Source: Bacillota bacterium (GTDB taxonomy: Bacteria > Bacillota > Clostridia > Christensenellales > UMGS416). From it: a stretch of DNA of 64,000 nucleotides. How positions within the stretch are numbered: the first letter of the stretch is position 1; each line of letters begins with the position of its first letter. A program made the position numbers and the translations under genes. The stretch is from the NCBI GenBank assembly GCA_023421955.1, contig JAEZSE010000037.1, positions 1 to 64,000 on the forward strand, in the 5' to 3' direction. The notes beneath the pieces were generated by a model, which was given only the letters and a program-made list of their open reading frames with translations, made no database searches and had not been told where the DNA came from. Positions 9,017 through 18,300 of this stretch are shown here, piece after piece.

Positions 9017-9562
9017 CTAAAGCTGAATCGCCGATTGAATCATGCGCAGGTTCTCCTCCACCGGCGCAGAGCCATCCACCTGCACAACCGGGCACGCAAG
9101 GCCTTTGAGCCATTGCTCATGCCTCGCGAGGCTGCGCTGATCCATCCCAGCGCTATCGTATCTGGCAGCCCAGGCGATGAATGCCTCATGCTCCTCATAC
9201 ATGTCACCGCCTGATAATATCCTTGTGCCCAGTTTTTTGAGTTCCCTTTCCCTCAGCCTGGCCAAGCGCGTTTTAGAGTTTGTCTTCACAAACACCACCA
9301 ATGTGAACAGCGAGATCAACTCATCACCCCAGCCGCACAGCGAGCCGGTGAGCACACAATCGCCCTGACTGGCGATCGCAGAGCGCAGCATTGCAAGCCG
9401 CTCAGGGATCGCCCGCTTTGCAGCATAAGGCGGATCGGTGGGCAACCAATAATAATCGTCAGTGTCCAGATGGGCATAACCCCATTGGTCATGGATTGCC
9501 CCACCCAGTGTGGTCGTGCCGGAACCGGATGCGCCGAAGATGTGGATAACCTGCCTCTCCAT
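9017..9562 (-). CDS. P-loop nucleoside/adenylate-kinase-like protein
   Basis: A 181-residue cytosolic protein with a Walker A loop GASGSGTTT (about 8-16) and the DTDDYYW stretch (about 32-38) where nucleotide-kinase-like proteins bind substrate. The C-terminal half has the basic RLARLRERE lid-like segment. It resembles small adenylate-kinase-like or shikimate-kinase-fold ATPases of unknown substrate. The start at MERQVIH is chosen because GGAGG precedes it by 6 nt; a TTG 12 bases upstream lies inside the ribosome site. It is the last gene of a leftward set with the 41-residue gene and hprK upstream. Confidence 0.75.
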   Translation of the reverse strand: MERQVIHIFGASGSGTTTLGGAIHDQWGYAHLDTDDYYWLPTDPPYAAKRAIPERLAMLRSAIASQGDCVLTGSLCGWGDELISLFTLVVFVKTNSKTRLARLRERELKKLGTRILSGGDMYEEHEAFIAWAARYDSAGMDQRSLARHEQWLKGLACPVVQVDGSAPVEENLRMIQSAIQL

Positions 9563-9657
9563 ATAACCCTCCAAACCAACAGCCGGGCTGCAAATGCTGC
9601 CCGGCTGCCATGCACAGTATCCTTGATGTTTGCCGGATGCGGCAAATGGCGCAAAGG

Positions 9658-9783
9658 CTATTTCTCCTTCTTCGCCTTCTTGATCACTTCCGGCTGGGGC
9701 ACCGGCGGCTTCAACACAGTCGACACAGCCGCAGCACCGCCTTTTGGCTTCTTCTTTTCCTTCTTAATGTCCCGGTTTGCCAT
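9658..9783 (-). CDS. 41-residue basic Lys/Pro-rich small protein
   Basis: A short gene read from ATG (9783) to TAG (9658), with an excellent ribosome site GGAGGAGG 7 nt upstream. The product begins MANRDIKKEKKKPKGG and ends KKAKKEK. It has 14 lysines and several prolines (KPPVPQPE), so it is strongly basic and probably disordered. No domain is recognisable. A nucleic-acid-binding or ribosome-associated role is possible but is only inference from charge. It sits between hprK and the P-loop gene, all leftward. Confidence 0.7.
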   Translation of the reverse strand: MANRDIKKEKKKPKGGAAAVSTVLKPPVPQPEVIKKAKKEK

Positions 9784-9884
9784 AGGATCGCCTCCTCCAC
9801 AGGGTCTAGCTGGATGCCTCATATTTTATATAGGGCAAAGGCAATAATCAAGACGCACTTTTACAATTTACGGGTGTCAGGCTC

Positions 9885-10811
9885 TCAGTTATCGTCGGAG
9901 CCATTGGTGGTGCTGCTGATGGAGGTGGTGAGTTCCTCGACGGCGTTGTAACCAAGCATGCGCAGGCGGCGGTTGCGGGCCGCCACCTCAACGACAATGG
10001 CAATGTTGCGGCCGGGTACCACCGGCACCGTGAGCAGCGGCACCGTTACGCCGAGCACCTCGGTGCTGCTTTCCTCAAGCCCCAGGCGCTCATATTGCTT
10101 TGCCGGATCCCATGACTCCAGGCGGCAGATCATATCAATATCCTTGCGGATCAGCACCGAGCCGATACCATAAAGCTGGCGGATGTTGATGATGCCAATG
10201 CCCCGGATTTCCATGAAATGGCGGATATTCTCCGGTGATGTGCCGGAAAGCGTGTCATCCACCATGCGCACTTCCACCAAGTCGTCGGCCACGAGCCGGT
10301 GACCCCGGCGCAGCAGCTCCAGCGCTGTCTCGCTCTTGCCAATACCTGAGTCACCGGTGATCAGCACACCGACGCCATACACGTCCACCAGCACACCGTG
10401 CAATGACTCGCGGGGCGCAAGCTCCCGGGTGAGGTAGATGCTGGCCTGATGAATGAACAGATTGGTTTGCAGCGGTGTGCGGAAAAGGGGCCGTTTGTAT
10501 TTTACAGCCAGTTGTTTCAAGCCCATAGGCGGCTCCATGCCCCTGCTCACCACCACACAGGGCAATGGATGGGCCATCAGCGCGTCCATCGCCTGATAGC
10601 GGCGTTCCTCGTCCAGCGCTGTCATCAGATAAGTGAGCTCATGCTTGCCCAGTATCTGCATTCGATCGTTGGCGAAGTAGTCAAAAAAGCCGGCCAGGGC
10701 AAGGCCAGGGCGGTTGAGCTCCGGCGTGGTGAACTCGATCTCACTGGTGTTACCGTCATAGATCGTCTCCAGATTCAACGCCTTGGTCAGTTGCTTGACA
10801 GGGAATTTCAT
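9885..10811 (-). CDS. hprK: HPr kinase/phosphorylase
   Basis: HprK phosphorylates and dephosphorylates Ser46 of HPr, coupling sugar uptake and CcpA-type carbon catabolite control to the energy state in low-GC-type Gram-positives. The 308-residue length fits the family. The catalytic histidine is in SLHG (H138), Walker A is GDSGIGKS (153-160), and VADD follows. The HprK signature around EIRGIGIINI is present. The start at MKFPVKQ is chosen because GGAG lies 8 nt before it; in-frame ATG/GTG codons just upstream overlap that site. The gene overlaps or abuts the end of the HAD gene upstream, which indicates coupling. Confidence 0.95.
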   Translation of the reverse strand: MKFPVKQLTKALNLETIYDGNTSEIEFTTPELNRPGLALAGFFDYFANDRMQILGKHELTYLMTALDEERRYQAMDALMAHPLPCVVVSRGMEPPMGLKQLAVKYKRPLFRTPLQTNLFIHQASIYLTRELAPRESLHGVLVDVYGVGVLITGDSGIGKSETALELLRRGHRLVADDLVEVRMVDDTLSGTSPENIRHFMEIRGIGIINIRQLYGIGSVLIRKDIDMICRLESWDPAKQYERLGLEESSTEVLGVTVPLLTVPVVPGRNIAIVVEVAARNRRLRMLGYNAVEELTTSISSTTNGSDDN

Positions 10812-10816
10812 TTGCA

Positions 10817-11620
10817 TCACTCCGTCAACGCGTATTGCTCGATGGCCAGCGCCACGCCGTCATCCTCATTGGAGGCGGTCACAGCGCCGGCGCGGGCCTT
10901 TACCTCTTCGTTGCTGTTTGCTACCGCCACGCCCAACCCGGCCCAGCGGAGCATCGACAAGTCGTTCATCGCATCACCGCAGGCCATCACCTCGTGGGCT
11001 TTCAGGCCAAGCTGAGCCGCAACCGCGGCCACCGCAGCGCCCTTGTGGGCCTCTGGGTGGGAGAACTCCAGGTAATTGCTCCTGGAGATCGTCACCGTGA
11101 GGCTGCCGCCGAAGCGCTCCGCAGCCTTTTCATAGGTCTGCCGGATCACCTGCGGGTCGGCGATAGAAAGCACCTTGATGGGCTCGAAACCCAGCGCGTC
11201 GGCGGGCTTGCGGCCCAGCGCCCGGCCCTTGACGCCGGACAGCCGGTGGTAAAGGGCGCTTTCCTCGCATTCATGTTCAAAGAAATAGTCTTCCGTGGAA
11301 TAAAACTGTGCATACAGCCCCTCGCCGTCCAGAAAGCGCAGCACCTCCCGCGCCGCCTCCAGTGGCACAGCGGCTTCCTGTAGCGAGCAGCCTGTTTCAA
11401 GATCGGCAATCTGTGCACCCTGGCAGCAAATGATGGGGCCGGTGAGACCCAGCTCCTTTGCAAAGGGCAACGCCGACGGGAACATACGACCCGTGGCAAT
11501 CATGAACCGGATGCCCTTTGCCTGCGCCAGCGCGATGGCTTGCCGGGTGCGCTCCGATATGGACTGGTCGTCATGCAGCAGTGTGTCATCCAGGTCGGAG
11601 ACAATCAGTTTGTATTTCAA
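10817..11620 (-). CDS. Cof-type HAD-IIB hydrolase
   Basis: A 267-residue soluble phosphatase of the Cof/HAD-IIB group; relatives dephosphorylate sugar phosphates, FMN or other small metabolites. Motif I is SDLDDTLL (8-15) with nucleophile Asp9 and acid Asp11. Motif II is ATGR, and motif IV near the C-terminus is GDAMNDLSML. The substrate cannot be inferred. It lies directly upstream of hprK with overlapping stop and start, so the two are probably co-translated; a link to carbon metabolism would fit but is inference. Confidence 0.9.
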   Translation of the reverse strand: MKYKLIVSDLDDTLLHDDQSISERTRQAIALAQAKGIRFMIATGRMFPSALPFAKELGLTGPIICCQGAQIADLETGCSLQEAAVPLEAAREVLRFLDGEGLYAQFYSTEDYFFEHECEESALYHRLSGVKGRALGRKPADALGFEPIKVLSIADPQVIRQTYEKAAERFGGSLTVTISRSNYLEFSHPEAHKGAAVAAVAAQLGLKAHEVMACGDAMNDLSMLRWAGLGVAVANSNEEVKARAGAVTASNEDDGVALAIEQYALTE

Positions 11621-11678
11621 GAATGCCTGCCTTATGGGGGTTGATCAATTTGATTATACTGGATATGGGGGATAAATG

Positions 11679-11825
11679 AAATCCCCCCTGGCTTCCCTCC
11701 GGTCAGCATCCCCCCCTTCATGAAGGGGGGGGCATCATCTCTTTTTCCAGCTTCGATGAGAGAAACCGAAGTTGAAGCCCCCCCTTGTGAAGGGGGGATG
11801 CCACGAAGTGGCGGGGGGATTCTCC
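11679..11825. repeat. Inverted pair of family A repeats
   Basis: Bases 11679-11732 are a forward copy (AAATCCCCCCTG..., ending in the CCCTTcatgAAGGG hairpin), with a degenerate variable hairpin. Bases 11777-11824 are a copy in the opposite orientation with the hairpin CCACgaaGTGG and the GGGGGATT end. Only about 45 bases lie between them, so this looks like a pair without cargo. It sits between the HAD gene start and the 3' end of the PIG-L gene. Confidence 0.75.
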
Positions 11826-11836
11826 AGAAAACTGAG

Positions 11837-13594
11837 TTACTTCAACACTCCCAACCACCGCAAGAACAACCTGACCAGGCTTTCCGCATCCACGATTTGT
11901 ACATTGAAGGTGGTTGTCTGATCTGCCACAGTCACAGTGAGCACCTGGGCTTCGGCGGGCTTGGAGCTGTCAAAGCCGGTGACATTTTCCGCCGTGATGG
12001 CGACCGGCTCTGAAGCGCCGTCGCTGTAGCTGGCGGTGACCACCAGGCCAGTGAGGTCAAGCTGCTCACCCACCAGATAAGCCAACCTGGCCGGCGGCGC
12101 GGTGACGGCTAGGCTCGTGAGGGTGCGTTTCTCTACGAGCTTCTTGGCAGCGGCATCCAGGCTGGCGGCGGCAGAATCGATTTCTTCCTGGGTGGCCGCG
12201 CGGTTGTCCAGCACCGCCTTGGCGGCGGCAATGGCGGAGGGCAGGTTGGCTTCGGCCACGCTTTGCTCGGTGTATGGAGTGGGGTCAATGGCCTCGGCTC
12301 TGGCGATGGCCTCGGTGAGCGCCGCCCGGTCTGGCAGCTGCCACTGGAAAGAGGGATTGAGCCCCTGCAGCGCTTCATCAGTCACGTGTTCAAACATGTC
12401 GTTGTGATCGCTGTCTTGCCCCACATGGGTGGCGACAAGCCCAAACTCGCGGATGTTGTTTCTGCCGGCGTTCCGCACAATGAAGGTGGTTTCCGCCATC
12501 TGGGACTTGTGGCGGGAGTAGCCCAGCTTTGCCAGCTCAAAGGCCGTCCTGCCGCCAAACAGCGGCAGCGGCACGCTGGTGTCCAGCAGCAGCTGGTTTT
12601 CCTTGTAGAGGTGCTTATAGAGCTTGGCGGCGGCCCACACACCGTATTGCTGCGCCGACTCCGGATATCGCGACGCATCACCGGACAGCTCAAAAGCCTC
12701 CGACATGAGTTCGCTGGTCCACTTGTGGGCACCGTGGCCATATTCACCCTTGGGGTCGTGAGTTACGATCACGGCGGGCTTATATTTGCGGATCTGCTCC
12801 ACCAGAAAGGCGAGCACCTTTTCCTTGGGCCAGTCTCGCTTGAGGGGTGCAACATCGGTGTTGTTGCTGGGGTTGTGGGAGTCGGGGAACGATCCAAGCA
12901 CCGGATGCACACGGGCGCCGGTGACCCAGGAACCCTCCAGTGCCTCGAAGCGCCTCAGCGGCTTGCCCGTGGTCATAAACACCGTGACGGCGCTGCGGCC
13001 CTGCTGGGCATATGTGGGGATCACACCGCCGAAATAGAGCACATCGTCATCGGGATGGGCTGAAACCAGCATCACATCCACCCTTCCGGCAAACTCCTGC
13101 CACTGCGGCGCGTATTCCGGCGCATCCCCGGGTCCATACACGGAGAGCTCCACGATGGCCATGCCAGCGCCGCCCGACGAGGAGAGCGTGAGCTTCTCGC
13201 AGCCGGCAAAGGATTCCGGCAACGCCACATACTCGCCGAGCCACCCCTGGTTGCCGCCCTCCAGACTGGCCCTCTCGCTGCCCGCGGCATCGTAACCGGT
13301 AATCACCCAGCCCTTGGGGGCGGCGTTCCACCGCAGGTAGAGCCCGCCGGCCTCCCCACCCTTCAGGTCAATCTCCACCGACTGGCCGGATGCCGCCTTA
13401 CTCTTCCACATCGTGGAAAGGTTGCCGTCGGTGGCCTTCTTCCAGGAGGAGGTGTTGGTGGAAGCAGTGAACTTGCATTTCTTTGTGATGTCGGCAGCCT
13501 CGGCGGAAGCTGTGTCCGACAAGCCCAGCAAAAGGAAGGCCGCCAGCAACACCGCTGTAAAAACCCTGATGGCTTGATTCAACCGTTTCATCAT
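11837..13594 (-). CDS. Secreted multidomain PIG-L (LmbE) family deacetylase
   Basis: A large exported protein of about 585 residues. After a Sec signal peptide (about 1-32), a discoidin/F5-8-type carbohydrate-binding-like domain (about 35-145) precedes the PIG-L Zn-dependent N-acetyl-glycan deacetylase domain. Its motifs are SAHPDDD (about 178) and THDPKGEYGHGAH (about 277). An alpha-helical linker rich in Ala/Glu repeats (about 430-500) and a bacterial Ig-like domain (TSLAVTAPPARLAYLVGEQL to the end) follow. The probable role is deacetylation of an external glycan. The start at MMKRLNQ has AGG about 7 nt upstream; a longer version lacks support. A second PIG-L gene lies at 55395-56288 with about the same core. 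Confidence 0.88.
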   Translation of the reverse strand: MMKRLNQAIRVFTAVLLAAFLLLGLSDTASAEAADITKKCKFTASTNTSSWKKATDGNLSTMWKSKAASGQSVEIDLKGGEAGGLYLRWNAAPKGWVITGYDAAGSERASLEGGNQGWLGEYVALPESFAGCEKLTLSSSGGAGMAIVELSVYGPGDAPEYAPQWQEFAGRVDVMLVSAHPDDDVLYFGGVIPTYAQQGRSAVTVFMTTGKPLRRFEALEGSWVTGARVHPVLGSFPDSHNPSNNTDVAPLKRDWPKEKVLAFLVEQIRKYKPAVIVTHDPKGEYGHGAHKWTSELMSEAFELSGDASRYPESAQQYGVWAAAKLYKHLYKENQLLLDTSVPLPLFGGRTAFELAKLGYSRHKSQMAETTFIVRNAGRNNIREFGLVATHVGQDSDHNDMFEHVTDEALQGLNPSFQWQLPDRAALTEAIARAEAIDPTPYTEQSVAEANLPSAIAAAKAVLDNRAATQEEIDSAAASLDAAAKKLVEKRTLTSLAVTAPPARLAYLVGEQLDLTGLVVTASYSDGASEPVAITAENVTGFDSSKPAEAQVLTVTVADQTTTFNVQIVDAESLVRLFLRWLGVLK

Positions 13595-13755
13595 AAGTAA
13601 ACCTTTTATCTTTGTGCTTGATTCAACATCCAAGTATACCACAACAGAGGCAGGGCAACAAATCCCAAAGCATGGAATTGCTGATGCGTAAACAGCACAG
13701 CACCCGAGAAACTTCTACCGTATCACCAAATACACTTATGCCACCAGTTGATTTT

Positions 13756-13764
13756 TGATATAAT
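13756..13764 (+). promoter_or_regulatory. Extended -10 promoter of the SGNH lipoprotein gene
   Basis: TGATATAAT (13756-13764) matches an extended -10. It ends only 8 bases before the first ATG, so the transcript may start at or next to the start codon. Confidence 0.45.
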
Positions 13765-13772
13765 TTCAACCA

Positions 13773-15020
13773 ATGAAAAACAGAATGAACAACCTGAAAT
13801 ATTCCATTCCTGTGTTGCTGCTGGCGCTGCTGCTGGGTGCGTGCGCGCCATTGCCTACGCTCAAGCCGATCGGCACGCCTGGCGGCTCCGCCACGCAGGC
13901 TGCCCTGCCAACGCCCACGTCCTCGCCAAAGCCCACACCGTCTCCGTCGCCATCCCCCACCCCCTCTCCATCGCCCACGCCTTCTCCCTCGCCTTCTCCT
14001 TCTCCCACGCCATCGCCATCGCCCACCCCGATGCCCACACTATCGCCATCTCCCGCCGCCACCGCCAAGCCGGCCACGGTGAGCTTTCAATTACCTCCGG
14101 CGCTCTACGGCGTAGTGGGCCGGGAGATGACACTCCGGCTGGAAAACCTGGTGCTGGCAACCGGTGACAATTACAGCTGCGGAGCATCTGGCCCCGGTAA
14201 GCTCACCGGCAGGGTGTGGAGCTGGACGCCGGACAAGGCCGGCGCATATAAGCTAACGCTGCGGGCCGGTGACAAGCGCATCAACACCGTGGTCCATGTG
14301 GCTCCGGCCCAACCAAGCAAAGGGGTAACCCGCAAATGCCTCTTCCTCGGTGACAGCATCACCGAAAAGGGTGGCTATACCGGCCGGCTGCTTGGCATTG
14401 CCGAGAGCGACGGCCTGAAGCTCACGCTGCTGGGCTCCAGAGGCAAGGCCCCGAACCTGACAGAAGGCCGGTCTGGGTGGAGGGCGCAGTTTTACACGGG
14501 GTATCGCTCCTACAACGGCGTACCCAACCGGTTCTACAACCCCTCGGGCAAACGGTTTGATTTTAAATACTATATGAAAGGCATGAAGTACGACTCGGTG
14601 GACCGCGTGTGCATCGCGCTGGGCACCAACGATGTGTTTGCCTTCAAAAATGATAAAGAGCTGAACGCGGAAATCAAGCGGGTGCTGAAGCGGATCGACA
14701 CGATGGTGAAAAGCATCCGGACTTATGATAAAACCATCAAGATCGGCCTCTTCATCACAGTGCCGCCGACCGGCAAGCCAGAGACCTTCCTTCACAATTA
14801 TGCTGACAGGCAGACGCTGGCACGCTTCAAGCGCAACCTGTTTCTTTACACCGGCGCATTGATCGAGAAGTACAAGGATCAGGAAGAAAACGGCGTGTGG
14901 CTGGTGCCGGTGAACACGAGCATTGACGAACAGTTCATCGACGGCGTGCACCCCTTTGGCAAGGGGTATGACCAGATAGCGGAAGTGGTGTGGTGCTGGC
15001 TGAAGAATCTGGAGGAATAA
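13773..15020 (+). CDS. SGNH/GDSL-hydrolase lipoprotein with Ser-Pro-Thr linker
   Basis: A 415-residue lipoprotein: signal peptide with lipobox LLGAC (Cys about 24), then a low-complexity Ser/Pro/Thr linker (about 48-95) made of SPSP and SPTP units that should space the enzyme away from the membrane. A small beta-domain (about 98-175) precedes an SGNH esterase domain (about 188-415). Block I is FLGDSI, block III GTNDVF and block V DGVHPFG, giving the Ser/Asp/His triad. The probable substrate is an acetylated or acylated polysaccharide. No ribosome site is evident before either ATG (13773 or 13785), and an extended -10 sits right upstream, so leaderless translation is possible. Confidence 0.87.
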   Translation: MKNRMNNLKYSIPVLLLALLLGACAPLPTLKPIGTPGGSATQAALPTPTSSPKPTPSPSPSPTPSPSPTPSPSPSPSPTPSPSPTPMPTLSPSPAATAKPATVSFQLPPALYGVVGREMTLRLENLVLATGDNYSCGASGPGKLTGRVWSWTPDKAGAYKLTLRAGDKRINTVVHVAPAQPSKGVTRKCLFLGDSITEKGGYTGRLLGIAESDGLKLTLLGSRGKAPNLTEGRSGWRAQFYTGYRSYNGVPNRFYNPSGKRFDFKYYMKGMKYDSVDRVCIALGTNDVFAFKNDKELNAEIKRVLKRIDTMVKSIRTYDKTIKIGLFITVPPTGKPETFLHNYADRQTLARFKRNLFLYTGALIEKYKDQEENGVWLVPVNTSIDEQFIDGVHPFGKGYDQIAEVVWCWLKNLEE

Positions 15021-15025
15021 TGGAA

Positions 15026-15310
15026 AAGGTGCGGGCTAGCCGCAATCTTTCAGATTGCTGATCGCCCATGTAGCCCGGAGGCCAGCCCCTACTGAAAGGA
15101 GACACCGTTCTCCCTACCCTCCCTTAATAAGGGGGGATGTCATCCGCAGCTGACAGGGGGGATTTCCAACGGTAAGCAACGCAATACCGGGCCGGGACGG
15201 AGCCCGGCCGCTACTATAAGCCAGAGAGACCGGCCTCCCTACCCGCCCTTGTTTTTGCCATAGGCAGAAATTCAAGGGGGGATGCCCCCCAAAGGGGGCA
15301 GGGGGGATTT
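15026..15310. repeat. Family B and family A repeats between SGNH lipoprotein and purL
   Basis: The gap of about 290 bases holds no gene. Bases about 15026-15098 and 15186-15222 are GC palindromes of family B type (the second reads CCGGGC...GCCCGG). Bases 15112-15166 are a family A copy with hairpin GTCAtccgcagcTGAC. Bases 15232-15310 are a longer family A copy with two hairpins: TTTTTGCC/GGCAGAAA in the outer position and GCCCCCcaaaGGGGGC in the inner one. The last copy runs directly into the purL stop codon. Confidence 0.75.
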
Positions 15311-18300
15311 ATCGGAAATACCCCACCCCCGCCTCAAAGATGCCGCTGAAATAGTTGCCCGGCACGTTGCGGAAGCAGTGCTCCGCTGCGCGCTCATTGT
15401 GGCCCATCTTGCCCAGCACCCTTCCGTCAGGGCTGGTAATCGCCTCCACGGCATGGAAGGAGCCGTTGGGGTTGTAAAGCGTGTCATAGGTGGGCTTGTC
15501 GCAATCGTCCACATATTGCATCGCGATTTGGCCGTTGGCCAGCAGCCGGTCAAACTCGGCCTGGGTGCAAACAAACCGGCCCTCACCATGGGAAATCGGC
15601 GTTGTAATGATGTCACCGCAATTCAGGTTTGCCATCCAGGGCGAATTTACCGACACAGCCATCGTGCGGAACAGCCGCGACTGATGCCTGCCAATGGCGT
15701 TGAAGGTGAGCGTGGGGCTGTCCGCACTCATGGGGCGGATCTCGCCATAAGGCACCAGGCCCAGCTTGATCAGTGCCTGGAAGCCATTGCAGATGCCCAG
15801 CATCAGCCCGTCGCGGCGGCCCAACAGCTCGGCGATGGCGGCGGACACCTGTGGCTCCCGCAGCAGCGCCGCTATGAACTTGCCGGAACCGTCGGGCTCG
15901 TCGCCTGCGGAGAAGCCACCGGGCAGGCAAACGATCTGACTCTGGCCGATCTTTTTGGCAAACACGGCCATGCTCTCGGCAATGGCTGCGCTTGAGAGGT
16001 TGCGCACGACAAAGACGTCGGCCACGGCGCCGGCTTTTTCGAAAGCCTTGGCCGTGTCAATCTCACAGTTGGTGCCGGGGAACACGGGGATCAACACCCT
16101 TGGCCGGGCCACGGAAACTCTGGGTTTGGCAGCGCTGCGGGCGGTGTAGTGAGTGCTTTGGATCGCCCCGCTGCCACCCTCGGCCACAGTGGGGAAAATG
16201 GGCTCAAGAGTGCCCTGCCATGCTTTCTGGATTTTTGCGAGTGTGACCGTGTCACCGCCCAGCGTGATGGTTTCCTCTTTGGTTGTTTTTCCAATCACTT
16301 CAAAGGCCAGCCCGGCGAATAGCTTTGACGACTCCATGCCTTGCGCCACCTCCAACACGAAGCTGCCCAGCTCCGGTGCGAAGAGCACCTCGGGGCTTGC
16401 TGCCAGCGCCACGCCAATGCCGTTGCCCAACGCCATTTTGGCGATGGCAGTGGCCGCGCCGCCCTCGCCAACGGTGTGGGCAGCCAGCACAGAGCCATTG
16501 GCGATGGCCTTGGTCACGGCGGCACAGTTGGCTTGGAACGCGGTGAAGTCCGGCAGGCCATATTGGTCGCGGGGCTGCCGGAGCAGCACGACGGCGGAGC
16601 CGGGTTGCTTAAGCTCAGCGGAAATGGTATTCGCCGCTTTAGACACGCACACTGCGAAGCTCACCAGCGTGGGCGGCACGTCCATATCGCGGAAGCTGCC
16701 GGACATGCTGTCTTTACCGCCGATGGCCGCCACATCGAGGTTCACCTGGGCCCAATAGGCCCCCAGCAGCGCCGCCAGCGGCTTGCCCCAGCGGGTGGGG
16801 TCGGAGCCCAGCCGCTCGAAGAATTCCTGCAGGGAAAGCCAGCTCTTTGCCGCGTCACCACCGGCTGCCGCCACGCGGGCAAGAGACTCCAGCACCGCGT
16901 AAACCGCGCCATGGAAGGGGCTGATGCTCGAGAGGTTTGGATAAAAGCCGTGAGCCATCACAGTGCAGGTGTCCGTCTTGCCGCCCTCCACCGGCACCAA
17001 CGCCGCCATGGCCTGGGTGGGCGTTAGTTGCCGCCTGCCGCCGTAGGGCATCAGCACAGAGCCGGCGCCGATGGTGCTGTCAAACAGCTCCACCAGGCCA
17101 CGCTGGCTACACTCGTTGAGGTCTGAAAGGCGGGATAACAGTTGTCCACTCCCCCCTGCCCCTGTGAGGGCATCTCCTGCCCTCGAAGTCTGCTTTTCTT
17201 TCTTTAGAAGATGAAACGGGCTGGCGTTGGCCGCATATGCAACATTGGTGATCACATTTTCCTGGGGAACGTGAAAATATGCGGATACATCCGGCGCAAC
17301 AACAGTTGCCGCAGCGCTTTGCGGTGCGCCGTTGGTGTTGAGGAATTCACGGGAGATGTCAATGATGCGCTGGCCGCGCCAATCCATGCGCAGACGGCCG
17401 GTGCCGGTGATCACGGCAACCTGGGTGGCCTCCAGGTTTTCCAGATCGGCCAGCTCCACGAAGGCCTCAGCGTCCGCGGCGCTGACGACCACGGCCATGC
17501 GCTCCTGCGACTCGCTGATGGCAAGCTCGGTGCCATCCAGCCCCTCATACTTTTTGGGCACAGCGTCCAGGTTGATGTCCAGCCCGTCGGAAAGCTCTCC
17601 GATGGCCACGCACACGCCGCCGGCACCGAAGTCGTTGCAGCGCTTGATGAGCCGCTGGGCGGCGGGGTTTCGGAAGAGCCGCTGGAGCTTGCGCTCGGTG
17701 GGCGGGTTGCCCTTTTGCACCTCTGCGCCGCACTTGGCAATGCTCTCCTCGGTGTGGGCCTTGCTGGAGCCTGTTGCACCGCCGCAGCCGTCGCGGCCGG
17801 TGCGGCCGCCCACCAACAGCACCACATCGCCGGGGATGGGTTCCTCACGGCGCACGTTGGCCTTGGGGGCCGCGCCGATCACCGCGCCCAGCTCCATGCG
17901 CTTGGCCGCGTATCCAGGGTGGTAGAACTCCGTCACCTGCCCGGTGGCCAGGCCGATCTGGTTGCCGTAGCTGGAATAGCCGTGGGCGGCCTCCCTGGTG
18001 ATCTTGCGCTGCGGCAGTTTGCCGGGGATCGTGTCTTTCAAAGGCGTGCGCGGGTCCGCAGCGCCGGTCACGCGCATGGCCTGATACACATAGGCGCGCA
18101 TCGATAAGGGATCGCGGATCGCACCGCCAAGGCAGGTGGCCGCGCCGCCGAATGGCTCGATTTCGGTGGGGTGGTTGTGGGTCTCATTCTTGAACTCAAT
18201 GAGCCAGCGCTGCGGCTTGCCATCCACAGACACGTCGGCCTCGATGCTGCAGGCGTTGATCTCCTCAGACTCATCCAGATCATTGAGCTTGCCTTGCTTC

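Noticed and set aside
13915..14060. Short tandem repeat that could resemble a CRISPR or minisatellite
   Set aside because: It is the coding sequence of the Ser/Pro/Thr linker of the SGNH lipoprotein; units are 6-12 bases and there are no spacers.
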